Positions 28,667 through 35,704 of a stretch of DNA of 64,000 bases are shown here, piece after piece. Origin of the DNA: Labilithrix sp. (GTDB taxonomy: Bacteria; Myxococcota_A; Polyangia; Polyangiales; Polyangiaceae); the NCBI GenBank assembly GCA_019637175.1, contig JAHBWD010000027.1:1-64000 (forward strand), in the 5' to 3' direction. The translations under genes were made by a program, and so were the position numbers. The first letter of the stretch is position 1. Each line of letters opens with the position of its first letter. Under the pieces are notes generated by a model. That model saw only the letters and a program-made list of their open reading frames with translations. It ran no database searches and was not told where the DNA came from.

Positions 28667-29902
28667 CTAATAGAGCTCGCAGAAGCCGAAGCGGCACTTC
28701 TCGCCGCTGGCCGTGTTGCACGTCGAAGAGTCGGTGCACGACGCGAGCGCGGTCGATCCCGTCGCCGTGAATTCGAAGTAGCCGTTGCACGGATTCGACG
28801 GCGCGTACGAGACGACGGGCTCGAGATCGCCGTCCGGGCGATTCGCCTGCATCGCGCAGAGCGGAACGTCGCCCGACTGGATGATGATCCTGACGATGTC
28901 GAGACCGGCCGGAGCCGCGACCGATCCGTCGAACCAGCGAACGAGGTCGTTCACGGCGGGATCGACGATCGCGCCGCCCGCGTCGACCTTCGCGTAGAAC
29001 TGACCCGGCGTGAACAGGGGGTACTGTCCTTTGCGGACGTTCAGCTTGTCTTTGCGCGTCCGCGAGGAGTCTGGGAGGTAGCCGCACGTCTGGTCGAAGT
29101 ACTGGAGCGCGAGGGATTTGATCTGGCCCGCGTCCGCGCCTTGATCCGCGGCGCTGCCCGAGACGAACGCGAGCGGCCGGTTCGGATCGTTGGCCTCGCC
29201 CCACGCGTAGACGGCCTGCACGCTCTGCTGGTTCGTCGAGAACACGTTCGCCGGGAGCACCTTGAATCCGGTCGCCGGGACCCGGATCGTCGCGGCGAGC
29301 AGCTGCTGCACGAACGCGTTCGTCGGCCTCGCGAAGACGGCCTCGGGCACCGTCCACGGCGCGACCGAGCGACCGGGAGCCCCCGGACCGAATCCGTAGA
29401 CGTGGTAGAGCGCCTCGGCGGAGATCGCGTCGTACTCCGACCGCACGTGCGTGATCACGTTGAGCGTCTGGATCGGCGCGCCGAAGCGGCCGAAGCCCGC
29501 CGGGAGCGGCTGCTTCGCGGGGCAGAGCGCGGGCGTGTTGCCCATGTGCGCGAAGCTGAGGGGCTCGTCGCCGGTGGCCTCGCATTGCGTCAGCGTTCCT
29601 GCCGCGTCCCAGTACTTGAAGTACGTGGGCTTCGTGGCGAGGCCCGAGCCGGTGTCCTTGTCGACCAGCGCGTGATAGCCCGTGCACGCTCCCGGATCCC
29701 AGTAGAAGATCCTCGGTCCGTCCGGCAGCGCGGCGAGCGCGGTGGCCACGCCGCCCAGCGTCGCCGTGACTGCGCTTCCCCCGGCGCCGTAGATCGTGTT
29801 CGGCAGGTTCGTCGGACAGGGGGCGGCGTGCGCGAGGCCCGACGACGCGAGCGCGACGGCGACGCCGCACGCGGACGCGGCCTTCGCCCGCGCGCCCGCC
29901 AT
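28667..29902 (-). CDS. Secreted protein resembling a PstS-type substrate-binding protein, first gene of the TonB operon
   Basis: A 411-residue exported protein with a signal peptide ending SGLAHA. The start of the mature part, NTIYGAGGSAVTATLGGVATALA, and later ITHVRSEYDAISAEALYHVYGFG recall phosphate-type periplasmic binding proteins, but conservation is weak and the class should be treated as a hypothesis. A C-terminal Cys module (CTDSSTCNTASGEKCRFGFC) fits a secreted, disulfide-bonded tail. I start at ATG 29902, as the longer frame runs through the divergent regulator gene. Being first in the array next to a porin, it could capture the transported ligand. Confidence 0.62.
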   Translation of the reverse strand: MAGARAKAASACGVAVALASSGLAHAAPCPTNLPNTIYGAGGSAVTATLGGVATALAALPDGPRIFYWDPGACTGYHALVDKDTGSGLATKPTYFKYWDAAGTLTQCEATGDEPLSFAHMGNTPALCPAKQPLPAGFGRFGAPIQTLNVITHVRSEYDAISAEALYHVYGFGPGAPGRSVAPWTVPEAVFARPTNAFVQQLLAATIRVPATGFKVLPANVFSTNQQSVQAVYAWGEANDPNRPLAFVSGSAADQGADAGQIKSLALQYFDQTCGYLPDSSRTRKDKLNVRKGQYPLFTPGQFYAKVDAGGAIVDPAVNDLVRWFDGSVAAPAGLDIVRIIIQSGDVPLCAMQANRPDGDLEPVVSYAPSNPCNGYFEFTATGSTALASCTDSSTCNTASGEKCRFGFCELY

Positions 29903-29903
29903 C

Positions 29904-29932
29904 TTGTTTGACGAATGCAATTCCGTTATAGT
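29904..29932. promoter_or_regulatory. Bidirectional promoter between the TonB array and its divergent regulator
   Basis: Only 36 bases separate the start codons at 29902 (minus) and 29939 (plus). On the plus strand TTGTTT (29904-29909), a 17-base spacer and TATAGT (29927-29932) place transcription start at or beside the ATG at 29939, so a leaderless message is possible; no ribosome-binding site is seen. On the minus strand TATAAC (29930-29925) overlaps the same TATA core and would give a leader of about 16 bases. The -35 matches are poor, so this is a prediction. Confidence 0.5.
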
Positions 29933-29938
29933 GGACAC

Positions 29939-31063
29939 ATGAGCGCCATGAGCACGCGCGATGCCAACCTCGCGGAGCGCCCAGCTTCTCCCGTATATTC
30001 GCCGCCGCTGGAGCGCGCGGTGGCGCCTTCGCCGTCGCCCGCGACGGGAGGAACCGTCGAGTATGATGGATCCATCCTCCACGATGGTGACATCATCGGC
30101 GCAGGGACCGGCTTGCGCGACGTCGTCGCGCGCGTGGCTCAGGTCGCGTCCACGGACGCGCCCGTTCTTCTCGAAGGCGAGACGGGCTCGGGCAAAGAGG
30201 TCATCGCGCGGATGATCCACGCGCGCTCACGCCGCGCGAGCGGTCCGATGATCCGCGTGAACTGCGGCGCGATACCGAGCAGCCTGGTCGACTCCGAGCT
30301 GTTCGGCCACGAGCGCGGGAGCTTCACCGGCGCGACCGCGACGAAGCTCGGCTGGTTCGAGCGCGCCGACGGCGGGACGTTGTTCCTCGACGAGGTCGCC
30401 GAGCTGCCCCTCGCGGCGCAGGTCCGCCTGCTCCGCGTCCTCCAAGACGGGACGCTCGAGCGCGTGGGCGGAGGACGAAGCCTCGAGGTCGACGTTCGGG
30501 TCGTCACGGCGACACACCGCGACCTTCGCGCGATGTGCGCCGAGGGCGCGTTCCGTCAGGATCTTTGGTATCGCATCAGCGTCTTCTCGGTGAAGATCCC
30601 GCCGCTCCGCGGTCGGATGCAGGACGTCCCCGCGCTCGCGGCGCATTTCGCCGCCCGCGCAGGCCTGCGCCTCACGGGCGTCGCGCTGGTGCCGAAGCAG
30701 GAGGAGCTCGAGGGCCTCCTCCGCTACGACTGGCCCGGAAACGTCCGCGAGCTCGCCGCGGTGATCGAGCGCGCGGCGATCCTCGGCGGCGGCCGCCATC
30801 TCGAGGTCGCGGCGGCGCTCGGCGACATCGGAGACCTCCGCGCAGGACCGAACGCGGCGATCGCGGCGCGCGGAGACCCGACCCGAGCATTCGCTCCTCT
30901 CGAAGAGGCAGTGCGCGCGCACATCGAGCGCGCGCTCGCCCTCAGCGCGGGGCGCATCGAGGGTCAGGGCGGCGCGGCGGATCTGCTCGGCGTCAATCCC
31001 CACACGCTCCGGGGAAAGATGCGCAAGCTCCGCATCGACTGGTCGCGGTTTCGAACGCGCTGA
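29939..31063 (+). CDS. Sigma-54-type enhancer-binding regulator, short N terminus
   Basis: A 374-residue activator made almost only of an AAA+ domain and a DNA-binding tail. Walker A is GETGSGKE near residue 80, Walker B GGTLFLDEVAE, and WPGNVREL is present. The sigma-54 contact loop reads GSFTGA (near 127) instead of GAFTGA, a natural variant in some family members. The C-terminal helix-turn-helix is GGAADLLGVNPHTLRGKMRKL. The first 55 residues carry no recognisable sensor domain. It is divergent to the nine-gene TonB array and is its likely regulator. I see no -24/-12 sigma-54 promoter in the shared gap, so its target promoter could be elsewhere. ATG 29948 is an alternative start. Confidence 0.85.
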   Translation: MSAMSTRDANLAERPASPVYSPPLERAVAPSPSPATGGTVEYDGSILHDGDIIGAGTGLRDVVARVAQVASTDAPVLLEGETGSGKEVIARMIHARSRRASGPMIRVNCGAIPSSLVDSELFGHERGSFTGATATKLGWFERADGGTLFLDEVAELPLAAQVRLLRVLQDGTLERVGGGRSLEVDVRVVTATHRDLRAMCAEGAFRQDLWYRISVFSVKIPPLRGRMQDVPALAAHFAARAGLRLTGVALVPKQEELEGLLRYDWPGNVRELAAVIERAAILGGGRHLEVAAALGDIGDLRAGPNAAIAARGDPTRAFAPLEEAVRAHIERALALSAGRIEGQGGAADLLGVNPHTLRGKMRKLRIDWSRFRTR

Positions 31064-31066
31064 TCG

Positions 31067-31732
31067 TCAGGGGAAGCAGTCGTACGACTTCGTCCCGCCG
31101 CCGAGCATCGGATACACGAGCGTGATCTTCGAGGCGTTGCCCGACCACGTGCCGACGCCGTAGCTCGTGCCCTGATCGAACTTGCCGTCGCAGCGCAGCG
31201 CCGTCGTCGTGCGCGTGTTGACGCAGCGGGCGCCTTGCGTCTGCCACGGGTCCGCGAAGCCGTTGCACGTCCAGCTCCGATCGCAGACGCCGCATGCCCC
31301 GCCGGCGCCGCCGCTCGATGACGACGAGCTTCCGCTCGCGCCGCTCGACGAAGAGCTCGAAGAAGAAGACGACGAACCCGACGACGAACCCGAGGAAGAC
31401 GAAGAGGAGCCCGAGGAAGACGAGCCCGAGGACCCGGAGCTTCCGCTCGAGCTGCTCGATCCGCTGGCGCCGCTCGATCCGCTCGATCCGCTGGCGCCGC
31501 TCGATCCGCTGGCGCCGCTCGATCCGCTCGATCCCGAGCTCCCGGACGAGCCCGCCGGATCGTCGAAGCCGGTCGGTCCGCCCGGCACGACCGCCGACGG
31601 GGGCTCGCTCGCAGGCGCCTCCCCCGACGTCCCCTCCGCCCCGCTGCCCAGAGCACAGGCCGCAGACATGACGGCGCCGATCGCAGCTAGAGCGAGCCCT
31701 CGCACGCGTCCTTGTACGCTCGCGAGCCCCAC
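31067..31732 (-). CDS. Lipoprotein with long Ser/Gly repeat linker
   Basis: A 221-residue predicted lipoprotein (lipobox MSAAC near residue 26). Residues of about 62-140 are almost pure Ser and Gly (GSSGSSGSSGASGSS-like), then a C-terminal Cys-rich domain of about 75 residues (GGACGVCDRSWTCNGFADPW and CVNTRTTTALRCDGKFDQG). The polar linker would hold the small domain away from the membrane. The linker DNA (about 31310-31555) is a tandem array of 9-15 base units and is prone to length change. The gene ends three bases from the stop of the convergent regulator. Function unknown. Confidence 0.7.
   Translation of the reverse strand: MGLASVQGRVRGLALAAIGAVMSAACALGSGAEGTSGEAPASEPPSAVVPGGPTGFDDPAGSSGSSGSSGSSGASGSSGASGSSGSSGASGSSSSSGSSGSSGSSSSGSSSSSSGSSSGSSSSSSSSSSSGASGSSSSSSGGAGGACGVCDRSWTCNGFADPWQTQGARCVNTRTTTALRCDGKFDQGTSYGVGTWSGNASKITLVYPMLGGGTKSYDCFP
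31318..31550. repeat. Short-period tandem repeat coding the Ser/Gly linker
   Basis: Repeated units built from CTCGATCCG, CTGGCGCCG and GAAGACGAC on the plus strand encode Ser-Gly and Ala runs of the minus-strand lipoprotein. The repeat is a coding low-complexity tract, with no spacer structure like a CRISPR array. Confidence 0.7.
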
Positions 31733-31888
31733 TCCTTCCCTCCTCCGATCCCGCCCCCTCCTTGACGACGCGGCCGATGATGATCACGGTCTCGGGGTCA
31801 TGCGCCGCTCATCGCTCTCACTCGGCTTCGCGTCACGCGACCCCGGCGGAGGGCGTTCGATCTGAACGACGAGGTGAGTGACCTCGCG

Positions 31889-31922
31889 AACCCCCTCCGG
31901 CCCTGCGCCCGAGGGGGTTTTC
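31889..31922 (+). terminator. Terminator-like hairpin in the leader of the EF-Tu paralogue
   Basis: AACCCCCTC (31889-31897) pairs with GAGGGGGTT (31911-31919) around a 13-base loop and is followed by TTTT. It faces the plus strand and lies about 75 bases before the EF-Tu-like start, with no plus-strand gene just before it to end. It therefore looks like an attenuator in the leader. Confidence 0.6.
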
Positions 31923-31953
31923 GCATTTTCACGCCTCGTGCTCTGCAAGCTCG

Positions 31954-31976
31954 GTCGGGCCTCGCCCTGGCCCGAC
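31954..31976 (+). promoter_or_regulatory. Second leader hairpin, adjacent to the ribosome-binding site of the EF-Tu paralogue
   Basis: GTCGGGCC and GGCCCGAC form a perfect 8-base stem with a 7-base loop, ending five bases before AAGGAG (31982-31987), the ribosome-binding site. With the upstream terminator-like hairpin it suggests control of this gene at the RNA level. Confidence 0.5.
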
Positions 31977-31994
31977 ATCACAAGGAGAAGACCA

Positions 31995-33170
31995 ATGGGC
32001 AAGTTGCACATGAACGTCGGAACGATCGGCCACGTCGACCACGGCAAGACCACGCTCACGAGCGCCATCACCAAGGTGATGGCGGCCGAGGGCCGCGCGC
32101 GCGCGCGCTCGCTCGCCGACATCGACAGCACCCCCGAGGAGCGGATGCGCGGGATCACGATCAACCTCGCGCACGTCGAGTACGAGTCCGCCGCTCGCCA
32201 CTACGCGCACGTCGACTGCCCGGGGCACGCCGACTACGTGAAGAACATGATCACGGGCGCGTCTCAGATGGACGGCGCGATCCTCCTCGTCGACGGCTCC
32301 CAAGGTCCCGAGGCGCAGACCCGCGAGCACGTCTTGCTCGCCAAGCAGGTCGGCGTCGAGCGGCTCGTCGTGTTCGTCAACAAGGTCGACGTCGCCGATC
32401 CCGAGCTCGTCGATCTCGTCGTCATGGAAGCCGAGGAGCTCGTCGCTGCGCACGGCTACGAGGACACTCCCGTCATCCGTGGCTCGGCGCTTCGCGCCGT
32501 CGCCGCGATCGACGAGGACCGCGGCGACGATCCTTGGATCGAGCCCATCCGAGCGCTCGTTCGCGCGCTCGACGCCCACATCCCCGACCCCGCGCGTGAC
32601 TTCGCCTCGCCCTTCCTCATGGCGGTCGAGGACGTGTTCACGATCGAGGGCCGCGGAACGGTCGTCACCGGCCGCGTCGAGCGCGGCGTGCTCCCCGTCG
32701 GCGCGACCGTCGAGATCGTCGGCGCGACGAGCGCCGCCGACGCGCGCGCGATCGTCGTCACGGCCATCCAGTCTTTCCACAAGGACAAGGTGGAGGCCCG
32801 CGCCGGCGAGAACGTCGGCCTCCTCCTCCGCGGCGTGAAGCGCGACGAGGTGGAGCGCGGCCAGGTCCTCACGGTCCCGGGCGCGATCCGCCCGCACGCC
32901 GCCGGCGAAGCGGAGCTCTACGTCCTCTCCGCGAAGGAGGGCGGTCGCCACACGCCGTTCACGAACGGCTATCGCCCGCAGTTCTTCTTCGGGCCGACCG
33001 ACGTGACCGGCACGCTCGAAATCGTAGGGAGTGACGCCGTCGTTCCCGGCGAGCGCGCGCGCGTTCGCTTCGCGCTCGACCGCGCCGTGGCGCTCGATCA
33101 CGGCGTTCGCTTCGCCCTTCGCGAGGGCAAGCGGACGGTCGGCGCGGGCGTCGTCGTCGCGGTCACCTGA
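31995..33170 (+). CDS. Elongation factor Tu paralogue
   Basis: A 391-residue GTPase with the EF-Tu domain order. G1 is GHVDHGKTT, switch I TPEERMRGITIN with the sensing Thr, G3 DCPGH, G4 NKVD, and G5 GSAL. Domains 2 and 3 are conserved (GRGTVVTGRVERG, GGRHTPFTNGYRPQFFF, RTVGAGVVV). It would carry aminoacyl-tRNA to the ribosome. Several normally conserved positions differ (for example AVEDVFTIEG and VVPGERARVRFALDRA), and it is alone, not beside rpsG/fus or tRNA/secE/nusG genes. It is therefore probably a divergent second copy or a specialised factor. It starts at ATG 31995 with AAGGAG eight bases before. Confidence 0.9.
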   Translation: MGKLHMNVGTIGHVDHGKTTLTSAITKVMAAEGRARARSLADIDSTPEERMRGITINLAHVEYESAARHYAHVDCPGHADYVKNMITGASQMDGAILLVDGSQGPEAQTREHVLLAKQVGVERLVVFVNKVDVADPELVDLVVMEAEELVAAHGYEDTPVIRGSALRAVAAIDEDRGDDPWIEPIRALVRALDAHIPDPARDFASPFLMAVEDVFTIEGRGTVVTGRVERGVLPVGATVEIVGATSAADARAIVVTAIQSFHKDKVEARAGENVGLLLRGVKRDEVERGQVLTVPGAIRPHAAGEAELYVLSAKEGGRHTPFTNGYRPQFFFGPTDVTGTLEIVGSDAVVPGERARVRFALDRAVALDHGVRFALREGKRTVGAGVVVAVT

Positions 33171-33192
33171 ACGCGCACGCCGAGAGGCGCGC

Positions 33193-33223
33193 GGGCGCCC
33201 GAGGGTCGACCCCTCGGGCGCCC
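33193..33223. terminator. Strong hairpin between the EF-Tu paralogue and ssb
   Basis: GGGCGCCCGAGGG (33193-33205) and CCCTCGGGCGCCC (33211-33223) form a perfect 13-base stem with a 5-base loop in the 60-base gap between convergent genes. There is no T tract, so it may work as a bidirectional transcript end or RNA 3'-end stabiliser. Confidence 0.65.
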
Positions 33224-33230
33224 GATCGTC

Positions 33231-33665
33231 TCAGAACGGAATCTCGGTCGCCACCGCCGCCGAGGCGCCGTTCGGCGCCGACGGACGCGCTCCGTAGTCG
33301 CCGAAGTCCGAGCGAGACGTCGCCGGGACGTAGCCCTTCGGCGTCGTCACGACGACGTCCTCCGCGATGACGTCGGTCGAGTACCTCTTCTGCCCGTCCT
33401 TCTCGTAGCTCGAATACGAGAGGCGGCCGTTCACGTAGACCCCCATTCCCTTGCGGAGGAACTTCGCGAGCGCTTCGGCGAGCCGGCCGAAGACGGCGAC
33501 GCGATGCCACTCCGTCTTTTCTTGTTTGACGTTGTTCTTGTCGACCCACTTGGACGTCGTCGCCAGCCGCAGCTTCAAGATCGCCTGCCCATCGGCAGAG
33601 AGCTTGAGCTCCGGATCCGCGCCGAGATGTCCAAGGAGACTGACCTGATTGATGCCGTGTTCCAT
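33231..33665 (-). CDS. ssb: Single-stranded DNA-binding protein
   Basis: A 144-residue SSB: OB fold at about residues 1-105 (NQVSLLGHLGADPELK, KTEWHRVAVFGRLAEALAKF, LRKGMGVYVNGRLSYSSYEKDG, TDVIAEDVVV) and a short flexible tail. It coats single-stranded DNA in replication and repair. The C-terminal tip, which normally reads DDDIPF and recruits partner proteins, is ATEIPF here: the Ile-Pro-Phe is kept but only one acidic residue remains. The tail is also short. That suggests weaker partner binding, or a secondary SSB. ATG 33665 matches the family N terminus; a longer frame to 33770 lacks similarity. Confidence 0.9.
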   Translation of the reverse strand: MEHGINQVSLLGHLGADPELKLSADGQAILKLRLATTSKWVDKNNVKQEKTEWHRVAVFGRLAEALAKFLRKGMGVYVNGRLSYSSYEKDGQKRYSTDVIAEDVVVTTPKGYVPATSRSDFGDYGARPSAPNGASAAVATEIPF

Positions 33666-33737
33666 GGCGCGCCGGAGAGCACGCAACGGGCCAACGCGGC
33701 GCAAGAACGATCTCACGCACTTGCCCGAACGCAGTGC

Positions 33738-33769
33738 TGGCCCGGCCAGATCCGAGGGTGGCCGGGCCA
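33738..33769. terminator. Hairpin after the ABC transporter gene
   Basis: TGGCCCGGCCA (33738-33748) pairs perfectly with TGGCCGGGCCA (33759-33769) around a 10-base loop, 15 bases beyond the stop of the ABC exporter gene and before the ssb start. No U tract follows. It probably marks the 3' end of the ABC transcript. Confidence 0.5.
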
Positions 33770-33784
33770 CCTCGTTCGGCGCGA

Positions 33785-35644
33785 TCAGCCGTACCCCTCG
33801 GCTTGAAGCCCGTAGAGCCGCGCGTAGGTCTTGCCCAGCGCGACGAGCTCGTCGTGCGTTCCCTCCTCCGCGATGCCGCCGTTCTCGAGCACGAGGATCC
33901 GATCGGCCATCCTCACAGTCGGGAAGCGATGCGAGATGATGATCGTCGTCCGGCCCTTCGCGAGCTCTTTGAACCGCTCGAACACGGCGTACTCCGCTTC
34001 GGCGTCGAGCGCTGCGGTCGGCTCGTCGAGCACCAAGATGTCGGCTTGCTCACGCATGAACCCTCGCGCGAGCGCGATCTTCTGCCATTGACCCCCGGAG
34101 AGGCCGACACCGTCCTTGAACCAGCGCCCGAGCGTCGTTTCCAGCCCGAGGGGCAGCCCCGACACCACCGGCGCCGCGCCGCCGTGCTCGACCGCGCGCT
34201 CGATACGCGGCACCTCGTCGATGTGGCTCACGCTGCCGACGCCGACGTTCTCCTGCACCTTGAAGTGGTACTGGTTGAAGTCCTGAAAGACGACGCCGAA
34301 CCGCTCGAGGAGCGCGTCGCGATCCCACTCTTTCACGTCTTTGCCGTCGAGCAGCACGCGGCCCTTGGTCGGCTCGTAGAGACGCGTGACGAGCTTCACG
34401 AGCGTCGTCTTCCCCGCCCCGTTCTGCCCGACGAGCGCGACGCTTTGACCTCGGGGAATGAAGAGATCGACGTCCTCGAGGACCCACTTGCCGTCCTTCT
34501 CCTGCCCCGGATACCGAAAGCTCACGCCCTCGAGTCGGATGCCGCGCTCCTCCTTCACGTCCTTCCCGTCGCCTTCGTCCCGCGTCGCCGGCGAAGCGTC
34601 GCGCGTCTCGTCGAGGCGCTCCGAGGCGCCGTCGAGGAAGAGAAACAGATTCGACATGTAGAGGTTGTGCTCGTAGATGCTGCCGATGCCGCTCAAGATC
34701 GACTGAAACGACTGCTGCCCGCTGCGGAACGCGAGCAAGTACATCGTCATGTTCCCGAGCGTGAGCTTGCCGAGCGCCGCCATGACCGCCATCGACGCGT
34801 ACGATCCGTAGAAGGCGAGCGTCGCGAGGAGCGCCAAGAGGTGCGTGATGATCGAGCGCTTCGTCGCGAGCTTCGTATCCTCACCGTGAAACTTCTCCGC
34901 CAGCGATTTGTACCGGCCGAGCAGCATCGGTCCGAGGCCGAAGAGCTTCACCTCCTTCGCGTGCTCGTCGTTCGCCAACACGTACTCGAGGTAGATGAGA
35001 CGCCTCGAGTCTTCCGATCGCCAGTTGCGCAGCCGGAACGTCGCCTTCGAGAACTTCATCTCCGCGATCGTCGCGGGCACCGTCGCGATCGTGAGCACGA
35101 GGACGACCCAAGGGCTGTAGCGCACGAGGAGCGCCGCGTATCCCGCGAGCGTCAAGACGCTCTGCACGAGGGCGAAGCTCTCGGTCACGAGCGACATGGG
35201 CCGCGACGACGCCTCGCGCCGCGCGCGGCTCAGTCGATCGTAAAACTCCGAGTCTTCGAAGTGCTTCAGCTCGAGCGCCGTGGCGCGCTCGAGGATCGCC
35301 GTGTTGATGTCCGTCCCCAGACGAGAGCCGAGGATGCTCCGCACGAGCCCGAGCCCGCGGGTCGCCGTCGCCTGCATCGCGACGAGCGCGAGCTCGACGC
35401 CGACCCATCGCAGCGTCTCGTCGCGAGAGCCCGCGACGACGGCGTCGACGATTCGCTTGCCCGCGAGCGCGATCGCCGGCGGCAGCGCCGCGCTCGCGAG
35501 CGTGATCGCGGCGAGCGCGAGGGTGAGTCGCTTCGAAGACCGCCAGACGAGCCCGAGCGCGCGCCGGCTGTACGCGACGCTCTCGCGCAGCGCCTCGCGA
35601 AGAGGCGGCCGGGGCGGCTCGGGGACGGGGCGACGCGGAGGCAA
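33785..35644 (-). CDS. ABC exporter, fused membrane and ATPase domains
   Basis: A 619-residue half-transporter, probably acting as a homodimer in the inner membrane. The N-terminal 340 residues contain about six helices of the ABC type-1 exporter fold (LTLALAAITLASAALPPAIA, LTLAGYAALLVRYSPWVVLV and others). The ATPase has Walker A GQNGAGKT near 435, VVFQDFNQYHFKVQENV (Q-loop), signature LSGGQ, Walker B ILVLDEPTAALD and the switch His in IIISHR. Substrate cannot be inferred; drug, lipid or peptide export are all possible. A charged insert (DASPATRDEGDGKDVKEE) separates the two domains. It stands alone between ssb and a flavoprotein gene. Confidence 0.92.
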   Translation of the reverse strand: MPPRRPVPEPPRPPLREALRESVAYSRRALGLVWRSSKRLTLALAAITLASAALPPAIALAGKRIVDAVVAGSRDETLRWVGVELALVAMQATATRGLGLVRSILGSRLGTDINTAILERATALELKHFEDSEFYDRLSRARREASSRPMSLVTESFALVQSVLTLAGYAALLVRYSPWVVLVLTIATVPATIAEMKFSKATFRLRNWRSEDSRRLIYLEYVLANDEHAKEVKLFGLGPMLLGRYKSLAEKFHGEDTKLATKRSIITHLLALLATLAFYGSYASMAVMAALGKLTLGNMTMYLLAFRSGQQSFQSILSGIGSIYEHNLYMSNLFLFLDGASERLDETRDASPATRDEGDGKDVKEERGIRLEGVSFRYPGQEKDGKWVLEDVDLFIPRGQSVALVGQNGAGKTTLVKLVTRLYEPTKGRVLLDGKDVKEWDRDALLERFGVVFQDFNQYHFKVQENVGVGSVSHIDEVPRIERAVEHGGAAPVVSGLPLGLETTLGRWFKDGVGLSGGQWQKIALARGFMREQADILVLDEPTAALDAEAEYAVFERFKELAKGRTTIIISHRFPTVRMADRILVLENGGIAEEGTHDELVALGKTYARLYGLQAEGYG

Positions 35645-35704
35645 GGCTACGAAGGATCCGATGCCGCGAGCGTCACGGCCGTCGCTCGCGCGCCTGCGTC
35701 GCCT

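Noticed and set aside
28667..29902. Calling the first array gene pstS
   Set aside because: Similarity is limited to a Gly/Ala-rich segment; no phosphate-binding residues can be fixed.
29915..29938. Earlier start for the regulator at ATG 29915
   Set aside because: It would put the whole -10 region inside the gene and leave 12 bases to the divergent start; no ribosome-binding site.
31310..31555. CRISPR-like or satellite repeat
   Set aside because: Units are 9-15 bases without spacers and they code the Ser/Gly linker of a lipoprotein.
31995..33170. Calling the gene the housekeeping tuf
   Set aside because: It is isolated and diverges at several conserved positions; canonical copies are expected elsewhere.
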